Source: Nostoc sp. HK-01 (GTDB lineage: Bacteria; Cyanobacteriota; Cyanobacteriia; Cyanobacteriales; Nostocaceae). From it: a stretch of 64,000 nt of DNA. The stretch lies in the NCBI GenBank assembly GCA_003990705.1, contig AP018318.1:4963501-5027500 (forward strand), written 5' to 3'. Positions 1-8,808 of this stretch are shown one piece after another. A program made the translations under genes and the position numbers. The notes under the pieces are model-generated. The model was not told the origin of the DNA. It was given only the letters and a program-made list of their open reading frames with translations, and did not search any database. Each line of letters starts with the position of its first letter. Position 1 is the first letter of the stretch.

Positions 1-191
1 AAGTAGCGGCTGGCTTCCTCTTCTAGACGATGAATCAAATATGGCTCGATAGCGTTGCTATGTCGCAGTGCGGCTAGATATCCATCCAAATACATCCGCA
101 TATCGTCCATACGATAACCGCGATTCCATAGCTCGACGAAGGCGTCTGTGAGTCTTTGGTAATAGCGGATGGTTTGTGTGTCTTGAAGCAT
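1..191 (-). CDS. Conserved cyanobacterial protein, DUF6761-like (3' end cut by window)
   Basis: An ATG at 189-191 opens a minus-strand frame that stays open for 63 codons to the window edge. It begins MLQDTQTIRYYQRLTDAFVE and continues with a helical, charged sequence containing a RMDDMRMYLDGYLAALRHS segment. The text resembles the short (about 90 residue) cyanobacterial DUF6761 family as I remember it; that name is from memory. No function is known to me. The C-terminus lies outside the window. No clear Shine-Dalgarno sequence precedes the ATG. Confidence 0.7.
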   Translation of the reverse strand, partial: MLQDTQTIRYYQRLTDAFVELWNRGYRMDDMRMYLDGYLAALRHSNAIEPYLIHRLEEEASRY

Positions 192-754
192 AACTGCTGT
201 TTAGATCTCTTTGGAATGAGAATTGTAAATGATTAACGCTGAAATGTGAAGTGCCACTTTCGCTTTTTTTGCGTTTTTGGCATATAACTTATGCCAACGA
301 ATCTGCTTTGATCTGCCCCCTCAAGCAGCTACAGCGTATTTAGATCCTATTCCAGAAAACTGGGAAATTAATTGCTTAGTAATTGATTCTTATGATTTTT
401 TCTCTCAACAACTTGGTGTTGGTAGCTCAGGTTAAGCTTGATCAAGCTGAATCTGCACTCTAAAGCCAAGGCTGAACGATAATTGCAGTAATGGGTGTTT
501 GGTTGAGTAGAAGTTCTTGATCAAGTTACATTTTGCTAAAAGCAAGATGATTGTTAAGAAGAACTTTTGATAAGTCTAACAAAAATTTAAGAATATTACT
601 AATTAACCTTGGAAATAGGCTTAGGTTGAAGATAGTGCCAACATTTCTGGGCGTAAATCTCAAACGAATTCCCATTAGAAGTAGCAAAGGCTACAAAACC
701 TTGAGCATGAGCTTGTTACTTTGAAAGTCATCAACGCTAAGGGGTCTTACCGCC
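192..754. other. 563-bp spacer with a possible short gene remnant
   Basis: The spacer separates the divergent DUF6761-like gene and the response regulator, so it should hold both promoters. One plus-strand frame is open from 250 to the TAA at 433-435 and reads as natural-looking protein (...YLDPIPENWEINCLVIDSYD...). It has no ATG and no ribosome site, only a TTG at 277. It may be the 3' remnant of a lost gene. The rest is AT-rich and shows nothing I can name. Confidence 0.4.
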
Positions 755-1522
755 GTGGGTTCGGTTTGTATTGAAATCGTTGAGGGGAATCCCCATCTAA
801 GGTCGTTGCTGGGTTGGCACTTGCAACAATTGGAATATAGGGTAAATCAAGCTGCCAGCATTTATCAAGCAAGGGAAGTGTTTTTAACCCATCAACCTAC
901 TCTAGTTATTCTAGATGCGGATCTGCCTGATGGAGATGGTATCGAGTTTTGCCGTTGGTTGCATCGTCAACAACAGCCTTTAATCTTAATGCTGTCTGCA
1001 CGTAGCAATGAAGCGGATGTTGTCGCAGGTCTGAAGGCGGGGGCCGATGATTATCTCAGCAAACCTTTTGGAATGCAAGAATTTTTGGCTAGGGTTGAGG
1101 CGTTAATTCGCCGTAAGCGTACGCCCACTGCACCAGCATACCTGGACTATGGCACTTTGCAAATTGATTTAGTGCAGCGTCGCGTCCGGTTCCAAGGGGA
1201 GTTTATTGATTTAACGCCCCAGGAATTTAGTTTGCTGTATGTATTGGCGCAAGCTGGCGGAGTTCCTTTGTCTCGGTCAGAATTGCTGCGTCGTGCTTGG
1301 CCAGATGCAATTGATAACCCGCGCACAATTGACACTCATGTTTTATCGCTACGCAAAAAAGTAGAACTTGATCCCCGCCAACCTAGTTTGATTCAAACTA
1401 TTCGGAATGTGGGATACAGATTTAACATGGAAATTTTGAATGCTAATCTTCCCCAATCACAAACAAAGTTAGCAAAAGAAAGGTTTAGTAATCAACGTCC
1501 AACACTTACTACTCAACGGTGA
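755..1522 (+). CDS. OmpR/PhoB-family two-component response regulator
   Basis: Receiver domain (residues about 5-118) followed by a winged-helix DNA-binding domain (about 128-226). The phospho-acceptor is D54 in LVILDADLPDGDG, with S81 and K103 (SKPFG) in their usual places. The winged helix is recognisable from LTPQEFSLLYVLAQ and RTIDTHVLSLRKKVE to GYRF. The acidic pair near the N-terminus, normally DD or ED, reads E10-G11 (IVEGNPHL), so one metal-binding acid is missing and phosphorylation may be weak or altered. Translation starts at a GTG. About 30 residues follow the DNA-binding domain and look disordered. No histidine kinase is adjacent, so the regulon cannot be read from context. Nostoc has a nitrogen-responsive member of this class (NrrA), but I cannot assign this one to it. 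Confidence 0.92.
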   Translation: MGSVCIEIVEGNPHLRSLLGWHLQQLEYRVNQAASIYQAREVFLTHQPTLVILDADLPDGDGIEFCRWLHRQQQPLILMLSARSNEADVVAGLKAGADDYLSKPFGMQEFLARVEALIRRKRTPTAPAYLDYGTLQIDLVQRRVRFQGEFIDLTPQEFSLLYVLAQAGGVPLSRSELLRRAWPDAIDNPRTIDTHVLSLRKKVELDPRQPSLIQTIRNVGYRFNMEILNANLPQSQTKLAKERFSNQRPTLTTQR

Positions 1523-1568
1523 TGATATTAAGTGTTGCGTTTAGGGTGATTTATCAAATCAGAAGTTT

Positions 1569-2339
1569 TTAAATCCATTCTTCTGCGGCTTGGGTTTCTG
1601 CTTGGATTAAACTTGCTTGTAAACTTGCTAAGTTGACCTCTGAGGCGGGTTGGTCTGCTAACAACTGTCCTTGGTGCAGGTGTAGCAGCCTTGTACAAAA
1701 CATCTGGGCTAAGTCTAACTGGTGATTGACCATCAAAATTGTAGTTTGTTGGGTTTTGGCTAGTTGAATGAAGATTTGCATCAGATGAGAGGCTTTACCC
1801 GCATCCAAGGCGGATGTTGGCTCGTCTAATAGTAGGATTTTAGGTTGGATAATTAAAGCACGAGCGATCGCAATTAATTGCTTTTGTCCAGCCGAAAGTT
1901 GTACCTCCGTCCTTCCCAACCAATCATCAGGAATTTGCAATTGTTCCAGCCAATGACTAATTCGTTGCTGAATTGTCTGTTTGGGCATCCCACGCAAAAC
2001 TAAAGGATATTCTAGGGTCTGCTGGACTGTCATCCCTAGTAGCTTTGACTCTTGCAACACCAGTGTCACCATTTGGCGCAGTTGGACAGCAGGAATTTGG
2101 TGATACTCTTGATTTTCCAGATAGATTTTGCCGCTCGTAGGTTCATTTAAGCGGTTTATCAGGCGTATTAATGAGGTTTTGCCAGCACCAGTTACGCCGA
2201 CAATAGCAATTCTTTCACCAGGGACTACCTGAAAGGAAATATTCTGTAAGATTGGGTATCCTTGGTGATTGCTTTTTAGTTTGCTAAATAGATTAACTTG
2301 CTCAAGCCTGAGTTGGGCTTGTCCAGTAAAATTATCCAC
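1569..2339 (-). CDS. ABC transporter ATP-binding protein, no permease nearby
   Basis: A complete 256-residue nucleotide-binding domain. Walker A is GVTGAGKTS (48-56), Q-loop Q96, signature LSAGQ (148-152), Walker B ILLLDEP (168-174) and switch histidine H206 (MVNHQ). It would hydrolyse ATP to drive a transporter, but no permease or binding protein is adjacent, so the substrate is unknown. The shape (single domain, no C-terminal extension) resembles PstB-like or YbbL/FetA-like ATPases. The start is a GTG; no ATG lies close to it in frame. It is convergent with the response regulator, 46 bp away. Confidence 0.88.
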   Translation of the reverse strand: MDNFTGQAQLRLEQVNLFSKLKSNHQGYPILQNISFQVVPGERIAIVGVTGAGKTSLIRLINRLNEPTSGKIYLENQEYHQIPAVQLRQMVTLVLQESKLLGMTVQQTLEYPLVLRGMPKQTIQQRISHWLEQLQIPDDWLGRTEVQLSAGQKQLIAIARALIIQPKILLLDEPTSALDAGKASHLMQIFIQLAKTQQTTILMVNHQLDLAQMFCTRLLHLHQGQLLADQPASEVNLASLQASLIQAETQAAEEWI

Positions 2340-2367
2340 AGTCTAGAAATATATAGTTTTTTTAATG

Positions 2368-2469
2368 CTCACGCAGAGGCGCAGAGGCAAGGCAGCGCGT
2401 TGGGCGGGTTCCCCGACTTGTAGCGACTGCCGCGCAAAGTCGCAAAGGATTTTTTCGTCTTTGCGTGAG
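2368..2469. repeat. MITE-like dispersed repeat, imperfect terminal inverted repeats
   Basis: The ends read CTCACGCAGAGGCG and, inverted, CTCACGCAAAGACG, enclosing a GC-richer core. This arrangement is typical of the small dispersed palindromic elements scattered through Nostoc intergenic DNA. It lies between two minus-strand genes and could form a long hairpin in their transcript. Assignment to a known element family would need a genome-wide comparison. Confidence 0.5.
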
Positions 2470-2478
2470 TTTTTGAAT

Positions 2479-3036
2479 TTAAGATAGTGTCAAAGCTGTA
2501 TTAATAGTCCAAGCATCGACTAACAGCAGTAGTAATGTAAATCCAAATAGAATCGCATACATCCACGGCTGTGCTAAGGGACGGACATCTGTGGTGTCTA
2601 TACCAGTTTTGGCTTGGACGATGTTTACTAACCGCGCAAAACCTGCCACACGCATCGGTAATAAATATGCTTTACCATCTTTGCTAAGGAAATAATAAAC
2701 TAACCCGCCTTGACCTGTAGAACGGGGTTTTAATTCTTTAACTTCTGACCAAAGTAAAGTCCAACCTTTACGAAAGAAACGCGGAACCCAAACAGGGTAA
2801 GTTACTTGAATTTCTTGATCGTTAACAATTACTCTTTCAGTCAACACCGCATATAGTCCTACAAAGCCGAGACAAATTCCTACCCAAAGTAGTGACGGTG
2901 GTGTAGGTGCTGCGGTTGCTGCGGCTAAAAATGGCAATGGTACTGTGAGTGCTACATATAAACTCAACAGGGTAATCCGAATCAACGGAGATAGGCGAAA
3001 TATAGTTGTAGAGGTATTAGCTGAGTTGGCTGTCAC
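2479..3036 (-). CDS. Conserved cyanobacterial membrane protein, function unknown
   Basis: 185 residues with a hydrophobic N-terminal pair of segments (about 18-40 and 48-64), a soluble middle with a PH-domain-like look (RVIVNDQEIQVTYPVWVPRF, WSEVKELKPR) and a C-terminal membrane segment (about 157-178). The middle resembles the PH-like modules found in small bacterial membrane proteins; this is inference. Start is GTG at 3034-3036; the upstream ATG is out of frame. It may be co-transcribed with the ABC ATPase downstream of it (139-bp gap holding a dispersed repeat). No function is proposed. Confidence 0.75.
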   Translation of the reverse strand: MTANSANTSTTIFRLSPLIRITLLSLYVALTVPLPFLAAATAAPTPPSLLWVGICLGFVGLYAVLTERVIVNDQEIQVTYPVWVPRFFRKGWTLLWSEVKELKPRSTGQGGLVYYFLSKDGKAYLLPMRVAGFARLVNIVQAKTGIDTTDVRPLAQPWMYAILFGFTLLLLLVDAWTINTALTLS

Positions 3037-3108
3037 GGTTCCATGAAGATAGGTGCTTTCAGTTTTATCCTAACGGGACTTAGACAAAAAGTTTTAGCTG
3101 ATGGGTTA

Positions 3109-3477
3109 TTAAATCCCATCAGCCTGATTATCTATTGTTTCATCAACTAAGGAACGTAATGAGTCTACATCTGTGTTTGCATGTTCTTGCTGATACCAGA
3201 ATGCAGGCACATTATCAGAAGCACGAGCAAAGATAACCAAGCGTTTACAATTAAAACACTCGTAAGCTTCCTGAAACTTTGGCTTTGGTTTTATGGAAAG
3301 TAAAAGTTCGTAGACTTGTTGTTCAAAATCTTCATCTGATTGAGCTTGCTGATGTGCAGTAACTAAATTATCAGCAAGCTTTTCAATTAATGGCTCCCAA
3401 ATCAGATGAAAACTCTGCCGATTTGGAATTGGAGATAAATTAATTAGTTCACCACACAAACATTTTATTTTAGGCAT
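3109..3477 (-). CDS. Hypothetical protein with two Cys pairs, possible zinc ribbon
   Basis: The frame is open back to 3603, but that would overlap the end of the next gene. The ATG at 3475-3477 gives a 122-residue product starting MPKIKCLCGELINLSPIP and leaves a 23-bp gap, so I prefer it. Two cysteine pairs (CLC near the N-terminus, CFNC about residue 81-84) could bind a metal. The middle is helical and acidic (LADNLVTAHQQAQSDEDFEQ). I do not recognise the family. It follows the DUF4079 gene closely and is probably in one transcript with it. Confidence 0.55.
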   Translation of the reverse strand: MPKIKCLCGELINLSPIPNRQSFHLIWEPLIEKLADNLVTAHQQAQSDEDFEQQVYELLLSIKPKPKFQEAYECFNCKRLVIFARASDNVPAFWYQQEHANTDVDSLRSLVDETIDNQADGI

Positions 3478-3500
3478 ATCAATTTCTAATCCAAACGGCT

Positions 3501-3962
3501 CTATGGTAAATACTTCTGTACCACAGTCCAGCCAGTCCAGGATACCCAAGCAAAGGCGGCGAAAAGAATAATATTTATAGTGATGTGTAAAGTTCTTATC
3601 CAAGGTCGTCTGGGGCTAATTTGAGTTGCACTGACAGCAGAGAGCAAAACTAAAAATACTACTATTAGCCCAGCGCTTAGGTGTGATGAATGTCCTAAAG
3701 AACCAAAGTGGCCTAATGTGCCGATAATCCCGATCGCCAATAACAATAACACTAGACTCACCATACTAATGCCCATTGTATAGTGGAGCGATCGCACTCC
3801 CCCACGACTCACCGGGAATCCTGGAAAGCTAGGCAAAGTCTGGGAAGTTCGAGATTGCCACATCCATATACCAGTACAAGCTAACATGACATACGCTAAC
3901 AGCGATAATCCCATCGACCAAGCGGCGATTTTCCATAGCCAGATAAAAGAGGGTAGGTGCAT
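3501..3962 (-). CDS. DUF4079-type membrane protein
   Basis: About 153 residues with four membrane segments and conserved histidines in or near them (LHYTMGIS, HFGSLGHSSHLSAG, LHITINI). This arrangement matches DUF4079, a cyanobacterial and plastid family with the look of a cytochrome b561-like fold. The reading frame extends upstream to 4025, but the ATG at 3960-3962 (MHLPSFIWLWKIA) fits the family start better. Function is not established. It sits in a run of minus-strand genes below DUF1830, separated from it by a strong palindrome. Confidence 0.75.
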   Translation of the reverse strand: MHLPSFIWLWKIAAWSMGLSLLAYVMLACTGIWMWQSRTSQTLPSFPGFPVSRGGVRSLHYTMGISMVSLVLLLLAIGIIGTLGHFGSLGHSSHLSAGLIVVFLVLLSAVSATQISPRRPWIRTLHITINIILFAAFAWVSWTGWTVVQKYLP

Positions 3963-4043
3963 AAAGTATGAAGTGTGAAATTTGAAATTAAATCCTTTTG
4001 ACAAAGGACAAATGACTGATGACAACCCTCCATAACAATAGAA

Positions 4044-4067
4044 AAGGTTGCTGATATCAGCAACCTT
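4044..4067 (-). terminator. 24-bp perfect palindrome, likely terminator of the DUF1830 gene
   Basis: AAGGTTGCTGAT is followed immediately by its own reverse complement. Read on the minus strand the stem ends in CCTTTTC, 43 nt after the DUF1830 stop codon; on the plus strand it is followed by AAATTTTTTTT. It would stop transcription in either direction, but only the minus strand has a gene upstream. Confidence 0.7.
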
Positions 4068-4109
4068 AAATTTTTTTTGATCAAATTTTTTATTTTAATC
4101 AAGCAATGA

Positions 4110-4487
4110 TTAACCAGCAATTGTTAAAGGTTTTGTGGTATCTCCCCTTTTGGTATTAATTGATTGGACTATGGGTTTTTTACTGATAGGGTCGAGAGTA
4201 ACTGAGTCGGTATTAAAGTCACTACTGCTTGGTTCATGAATCGCCAGGCGATCGCACGGAATTGTATCCGATAAAATTGCACTGGCCATCATCCCCGTAT
4301 GAATCTCCATGTGAGCTTCTGGTGGGGCTTCAAAAACGAGGCGCTGCCCAGGAAATACAACCCTTTCAAAGTACCAGTTAGAGATGTTAGAAATGCGCGC
4401 TACCTGGATTTTGCTTGTGGCATTAATGTAGCAGCAGAGAATTTTCCCCGATTGCTCAGGTGGTAGAGAATCTAGTATTTGAGCCAT
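4110..4487 (-). CDS. DUF1830 domain protein
   Basis: 125 residues. The segment from about 17 to 80 (ILCCYINATSKIQVARISNI, WYFERVVFPGQRLVFEAPPE, then ...IPCDRLAI) is characteristic of DUF1830, a small cyanobacteria-specific domain. The C-terminal 40 residues are polar and probably flexible. Function is unknown. The ATG at 4485-4487 is the natural start. Transcription probably ends at the palindrome 43 bp downstream. Confidence 0.75.
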   Translation of the reverse strand: MAQILDSLPPEQSGKILCCYINATSKIQVARISNISNWYFERVVFPGQRLVFEAPPEAHMEIHTGMMASAILSDTIPCDRLAIHEPSSSDFNTDSVTLDPISKKPIVQSINTKRGDTTKPLTIAG

Positions 4488-5076
4488 AACTGCCGAGGAG
4501 CTTTACGCCAAACATTGTATATTACACCAGCCCAGACTAACATCGGCTGATCCCCAGTTGCTGTAACTCCGACTACCAACTGAAAATTTCTACGTTATTT
4601 CTATCTAAAGATATGTTCAAGTTATGAAAAATTTATAAAATGAATCTATTTAAAAAAAAATTATACACTATTAAGTAAAATTTTTAATTGTTTTCTTTGG
4701 TAACAAATTTGTCTTAGATGTTAATTAGCTATCAATAGAGGATGCGACATCTTCCTCTAGCTTGTATCTTTTATTGTCATAAGTTTGTGTTCGCTTCTAT
4801 GCCCTATGAGATAGCAAGGGATCATCGCTTAATGATTAAACTCAATGTTATGGTAAAGATATATGAACTATTTATTCATAAAACAATCTCTCCTGCTTGA
4901 TGTCTAGCAAATTTAGCTATTTCCGTCATTCCCAACCGGAAAAAGTTTAAATCACAAAATGGCTTAAATGTCAAACTGGATTTTCATAAATGATAAGACT
5001 AGCCAAAACCACATTTCTCTGTTAACAGTATCTCTCGCTTTCTTTAAAGAATGGCAAGATGGAGGTTAAAACACCG
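4488..5076. other. 589-bp AT-rich spacer between divergent genes
   Basis: This lies between the starts of the DUF1830 gene (minus) and the radical SAM gene (plus) and must carry both promoters. I see no ORF, repeat or structured element that I can support. A GGAGG at 5061-5065 serves the radical SAM gene. Confidence 0.5.
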
Positions 5077-6651
5077 ATGATCGAAAATCGCATTCTCTAC
5101 GTTCGCCTTCCTTGTAACCCCATCTTTCCCATTGGGGTAGTTTATCTTTGTGATCATGTCCACAAGCTATTCCCGAATATCGAACAGCGGATTTTCGATT
5201 TGGGAACAGTCCCACCTTTAGACTATGCTGCGGCTTTAGATAGCTGTATCGATGAATTTAAACCCACACTACTAGTATTCTCTTGGCGGGATATTCAGAT
5301 TTATGCGCCAGTCGGTGGACGTGGCGGAAACCCACTGCAAAACGCCTTTGAATTTTATTACGCCAAAAATCCGCTGATTAAACTACGTGGTGCATTGGGT
5401 GGTTTACGCATCTTCATTGCCTACTATGTAGAATTGTGGCGTAATTTGGGATTAATCAAACGCGGTTTAAAACGCGCCCAAAGATACCACACTGATGCGC
5501 GTGCAGTTGTTGGGGGTGGTGCAGTTAGCGTATTTTACGAACAGTTGGGTAAAAGCTTACCTTCAGGAACAGTTATTTCTGTAGGTGAAGGCGAAACTCT
5601 ACTAGAAAAACTACTAAGTGGAAGAGAAATTAGTGATGAACGCTGCTATGTGGTGGGAGAAAGTAAACCACGCCAACGCCTGATTCATGAACAACCTACC
5701 CCACTAGAAAAAACTGCTTGTAACTACGACTATATTGAGAGTGTCTGGCCAGAGTTTAACTATTATCTGCAAGACCAAGACTTTTATATAGGCGTACAAA
5801 CCAAGCGTGGTTGCCCCCATAATTGCTGCTACTGTGTTTACACCGTTGTTGAAGGTAAACAAGTACGGATAAATCCCGCCGAGGAAGTTGTAGCGGAAAT
5901 CCGGCAATTATATAATCGCGGCGTGCGGAACTTTTGGTTTACCGATGCTCAATTTATTCCAGCCCGGAAATTTATTAATGATGCCATAGAACTATTACAG
6001 GCGATCATTGATTCTGGAATGACAGATATTCATTGGGCAGCATACATCAGAGCCGACAACTTAACACCCGAATTATGCGACTTGATGGCAAAAACCGGGA
6101 TGAACTATTTTGAAATCGGCATTACCAGTGGTTCTCAAGAACTTGTACGCAAAATGCGGATGGGGTATAACTTGCGGACAGTTTTGCAAAACTGTCGTGA
6201 TTTGAAAGCAGCCGGGTTTAATGATTTAGTTTCTGTCAATTACTCCTTTAATGTCATTGACGAACGTCCAGAAACTATTCGCCAAACCATCGCCTATCAC
6301 CGCGAACTAGAAAAAATATTTGGTGCGGATAAAGTCGAACCCGCTATCTTCTTTATTGGACTGCAACCCCATACCCATTTAGAAGAATATGCCTTTCAAG
6401 AAGGTATTCTCAAACCAGGGTACAATCCTATGAGCTTGATGCCGTGGACAGCTAAAAAACTGCTGTGGAACCCCGAACCTCTGGGTTCTTTCTTTGGCGA
6501 AGTCTGCTTACAAGCTTGGCGACAAAATCCCAATGACTTCGGAAGAGAAGTTATGAAGATTTTAGAAGAAAGGTTAGGTTGTGCCGATTTAGAAGCTGCA
6601 CTCTCCGCACCAATCGATCGCAAGGAAAAACAATTAACAGGCGTATCATAG
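5077..6651 (+). CDS. B12-binding-type radical SAM protein
   Basis: An N-terminal Rossmann-like B12-binding-type region (about 1-190) contains VGGGAVS and VGEGETLLEKLL motifs. The radical SAM core follows, with its [4Fe-4S] cluster motif CPHNCCYC; numbered from the upstream ATG, the cysteines are 252, 256 and 259. The family is common in cyanobacteria, and I recall the database name 'photosystem II high light acclimation radical SAM protein'; that link is from memory and the substrate is unknown. GGAGG at 5061-5065 favours the ATG at 5077; the ATG at 5059 has no ribosome site and would add six residues. The next gene is 124 bp downstream across a heptamer repeat. Confidence 0.85.
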   Translation: MIENRILYVRLPCNPIFPIGVVYLCDHVHKLFPNIEQRIFDLGTVPPLDYAAALDSCIDEFKPTLLVFSWRDIQIYAPVGGRGGNPLQNAFEFYYAKNPLIKLRGALGGLRIFIAYYVELWRNLGLIKRGLKRAQRYHTDARAVVGGGAVSVFYEQLGKSLPSGTVISVGEGETLLEKLLSGREISDERCYVVGESKPRQRLIHEQPTPLEKTACNYDYIESVWPEFNYYLQDQDFYIGVQTKRGCPHNCCYCVYTVVEGKQVRINPAEEVVAEIRQLYNRGVRNFWFTDAQFIPARKFINDAIELLQAIIDSGMTDIHWAAYIRADNLTPELCDLMAKTGMNYFEIGITSGSQELVRKMRMGYNLRTVLQNCRDLKAAGFNDLVSVNYSFNVIDERPETIRQTIAYHRELEKIFGADKVEPAIFFIGLQPHTHLEEYAFQEGILKPGYNPMSLMPWTAKKLLWNPEPLGSFFGEVCLQAWRQNPNDFGREVMKILEERLGCADLEAALSAPIDRKEKQLTGVS

Positions 6652-6721
6652 AAGACACCGTAATAGAAGAGGTTAGGAACTGAGAAATTAACATTTCTGA
6701 ATAATTCTTTACTCTTAAGTT

Positions 6722-6756
6722 CTAGTCCCTAGCCTCTAGCCTCTAGCCTCTAGCCT
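6722..6756. repeat. Heptanucleotide short tandem repeat (CTAGCCT units)
   Basis: Four exact CTAGCCT units preceded by one degenerate unit (CTAGTCC). This is the short tandemly repeated repetitive (STRR) type known from heterocyst-forming cyanobacteria. It fills the spacer between the radical SAM gene and the DICT gene, ending 20 bp before the latter. Confidence 0.85.
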
Positions 6757-6775
6757 CTTATAAAACTCCAAGCCC

Positions 6776-8173
6776 ATGTTAGAAGGTTCAATTTTACAAC
6801 AGCTGGAAACAGCCCATCGTCATAGCACCAGACCAATTCGGTTTGGGGTGTATTATAAAAACACTTTAGTTGCTTTGTGTCATGCTCTAGAAGACCACAT
6901 TTTGTCCGATCAAGGCCAGCCTCTTGTAATTACAGCTTTCCAGCGGGGGAAATGGTATTTACAAGAAGCCGCAAGATATGCAGACATAGCTAAATGCAGC
7001 CGGGAAATTGCCATTATGGCATCACCAGATGGGGGCTTTGCGGAACATCCTACCAGCCAATTACCTAATGTAGATTTAGTAGCATTAGATTCATCTGACC
7101 CAGTGGCGCAGGAATGGCATTTAATTATTCTGTCGCCAGAATACACAGCAATGGTACTTTGTCAAGAACTATCAGAAGCTGATTATGGTGTAGGTGGGCT
7201 ACCAGATTCCGATTTAGAACGGAAATTCTATGGTTTGTGGACATTTGAACCGGAGTTAGTTAAAGAAACATCCCAATTAGCGATCGCTCATATTCAACAA
7301 TACAACCCAGAACTAGCGGCAAAACTCACAGATCATCAACAATCAATTCAGTCTCGTCTGGCTGCACCAGAAGACTTAAGTACAGTTGTCTCTCGTGTAG
7401 TCGATTACCTGCAAACAGGTCAAGAAAACTTATCTATTCCTACAGCACTGCGTCAACAAGCTTTAGACCGTAACTTGGTTTCTAACGAAATCCAAGCATT
7501 TTTGCGGATGGCGCAGTTGATAGATTTTGCCGATATCAAAAACCCAATGGCAGCTGCGGAAGTCGTCGCCCTTTCCGAAGCAATGGCACAGTTGGTAGAA
7601 CTACCAGCTTGGCAAATAAAAAGATTGCGGCTGGCAGCTTTATTACACCGCATAGATCCGCTACAAAAAGCTGAAAGCGTTCTTACTCCGGGGACATCCG
7701 CCCGTTACACCGAACAAGCCCCTAGTTGTCCTTTAACTTGTCCTTTAGTACCAGGCGCACAGGTATTGCGAACTATGCCCAGGCTACGGGCAGTTGCTCA
7801 ACTTATCACTCACCAAACCGAGTGGTGGGATGGGACAGGAGAACCAGCAGGTTTAGCTGGAGATGAAATTCCCTTAGAATCGAGAATCTTAGCCTTGGTT
7901 GCGGAGTTTCAATGGCGAGTCAATCAAATTAAATCATCTAATCAAAGTCGAGAAGAAATATTTGCTCAAGCTTTAGAACAATGCCGACAGCAACAATCAA
8001 CCCGCTTTGACCCTAAACTAATAGATGCCTTAACTTTGTTAGTTATGGGTTTGCAACAAGGACTCGATTTGCCTGTGATGACAACCAAAGCCAGCAACGG
8101 TATGTGGTTACTAGATACTCGCTGGGATAGCCATAGCAAGAGTAGTGAGGAGATTGGTAGTTACCCCAAATGA
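6776..8173 (+). CDS. DICT sensory domain protein with degenerate HD-GYP domain
   Basis: Residues 1-175 match the DICT domain (a sensory module found with diguanylate cyclases and two-component proteins), including YYKNTLVALCHALED and LERKFYGLWTFEPEL. Residues 230-400 follow the HD-GYP layout, but the catalytic HD pair reads H290-R291 (ALLHRIDPL) and the GYP loop reads DGTGEPAGL (351-359); H345 is kept. Cyclic-di-GMP hydrolysis is therefore unlikely, and the domain may serve for binding or as a scaffold. The stop codon overlaps the start of the pentapeptide gene (ATGA), so the two are translationally coupled and probably work together. Confidence 0.85.
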   Translation: MLEGSILQQLETAHRHSTRPIRFGVYYKNTLVALCHALEDHILSDQGQPLVITAFQRGKWYLQEAARYADIAKCSREIAIMASPDGGFAEHPTSQLPNVDLVALDSSDPVAQEWHLIILSPEYTAMVLCQELSEADYGVGGLPDSDLERKFYGLWTFEPELVKETSQLAIAHIQQYNPELAAKLTDHQQSIQSRLAAPEDLSTVVSRVVDYLQTGQENLSIPTALRQQALDRNLVSNEIQAFLRMAQLIDFADIKNPMAAAEVVALSEAMAQLVELPAWQIKRLRLAALLHRIDPLQKAESVLTPGTSARYTEQAPSCPLTCPLVPGAQVLRTMPRLRAVAQLITHQTEWWDGTGEPAGLAGDEIPLESRILALVAEFQWRVNQIKSSNQSREEIFAQALEQCRQQQSTRFDPKLIDALTLLVMGLQQGLDLPVMTTKASNGMWLLDTRWDSHSKSSEEIGSYPK

Positions 8174-8808
8174 ACATTGAAGCTATTAAATCAGGAACCC
8201 TTAAACAACTCCCAGGGGTTAACTTAGAAGATGAAGAACTTGGTCAACTTGATTTAAGCCGGATCAATCTTGCTGGTGCTACCCTTATTGGCACTAATTT
8301 TAAGGGTTCCAAACTTGAAGGTGGGCATTTAGAAGGAGCCAATCTAATGGGGGCGAACCTGCAAGAAACTGACTTGCGGGCGAACCTGATGGGAGCCAAT
8401 TTGATGCAAGCCGACTTAACCAGTGCTGACTTGCGTGGTAGCAATTTACGCGGCGCTAACTTAATGGGCGCAACCCTGAGTGATGTATCTTTAGCGGGTG
8501 CTTTTTTGAGTGGTGCGAATCTAATGAATGTCAATTTACAAGGCGTTGACTTACGCAGTGCTGACTTACGTGGTGCTAACTTGAGTGGCGCGAATCTCAA
8601 AGGCGCAGACTTAAGCCGTGCTGATTTGCAAGGAACGCTGTTGAGTGAGGCGAATCTTGAAGAAGCTGACTTACGGGGGGCGAATTTGGCGGGGTCAAAT
8701 TTGACAGGCGCTAACTTACTGTGTGCCGAGTTAGAAGGAGCAAATTTAAGCGGAGTTAAATTAGATAAAGCTTGTTTGGTGGGTACTGTAATTGAGACGC
8801 GGGCGTAA
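8170..8808 (+). CDS. Pentapeptide-repeat protein
   Basis: 212 residues, of which about 25-205 are A(D/N)LxX pentapeptide repeats (NLMGA, NLQET, DLRAN, DLTSA, DLRGS and so on). They form a right-handed quadrilateral beta helix. Such proteins are abundant in Nostoc and mostly of unknown role; some mimic DNA or bind gyrase, but nothing here points to that. One repeat is irregular (ETDLRANLMGAN), shortened by a unit. The ATG overlaps the stop of the DICT gene by 4 nt, which suggests a joint function. The open frame on the opposite strand is a by-product of the repeats. Confidence 0.95.
   Translation: MNIEAIKSGTLKQLPGVNLEDEELGQLDLSRINLAGATLIGTNFKGSKLEGGHLEGANLMGANLQETDLRANLMGANLMQADLTSADLRGSNLRGANLMGATLSDVSLAGAFLSGANLMNVNLQGVDLRSADLRGANLSGANLKGADLSRADLQGTLLSEANLEEADLRGANLAGSNLTGANLLCAELEGANLSGVKLDKACLVGTVIETRA

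Noticed and set aside
755-1522. Assignment of the response regulator as NrrA
   Set aside because: The class and length fit, but no diagnostic motif separates it from other OmpR-type regulators by eye, and no target gene is adjacent.
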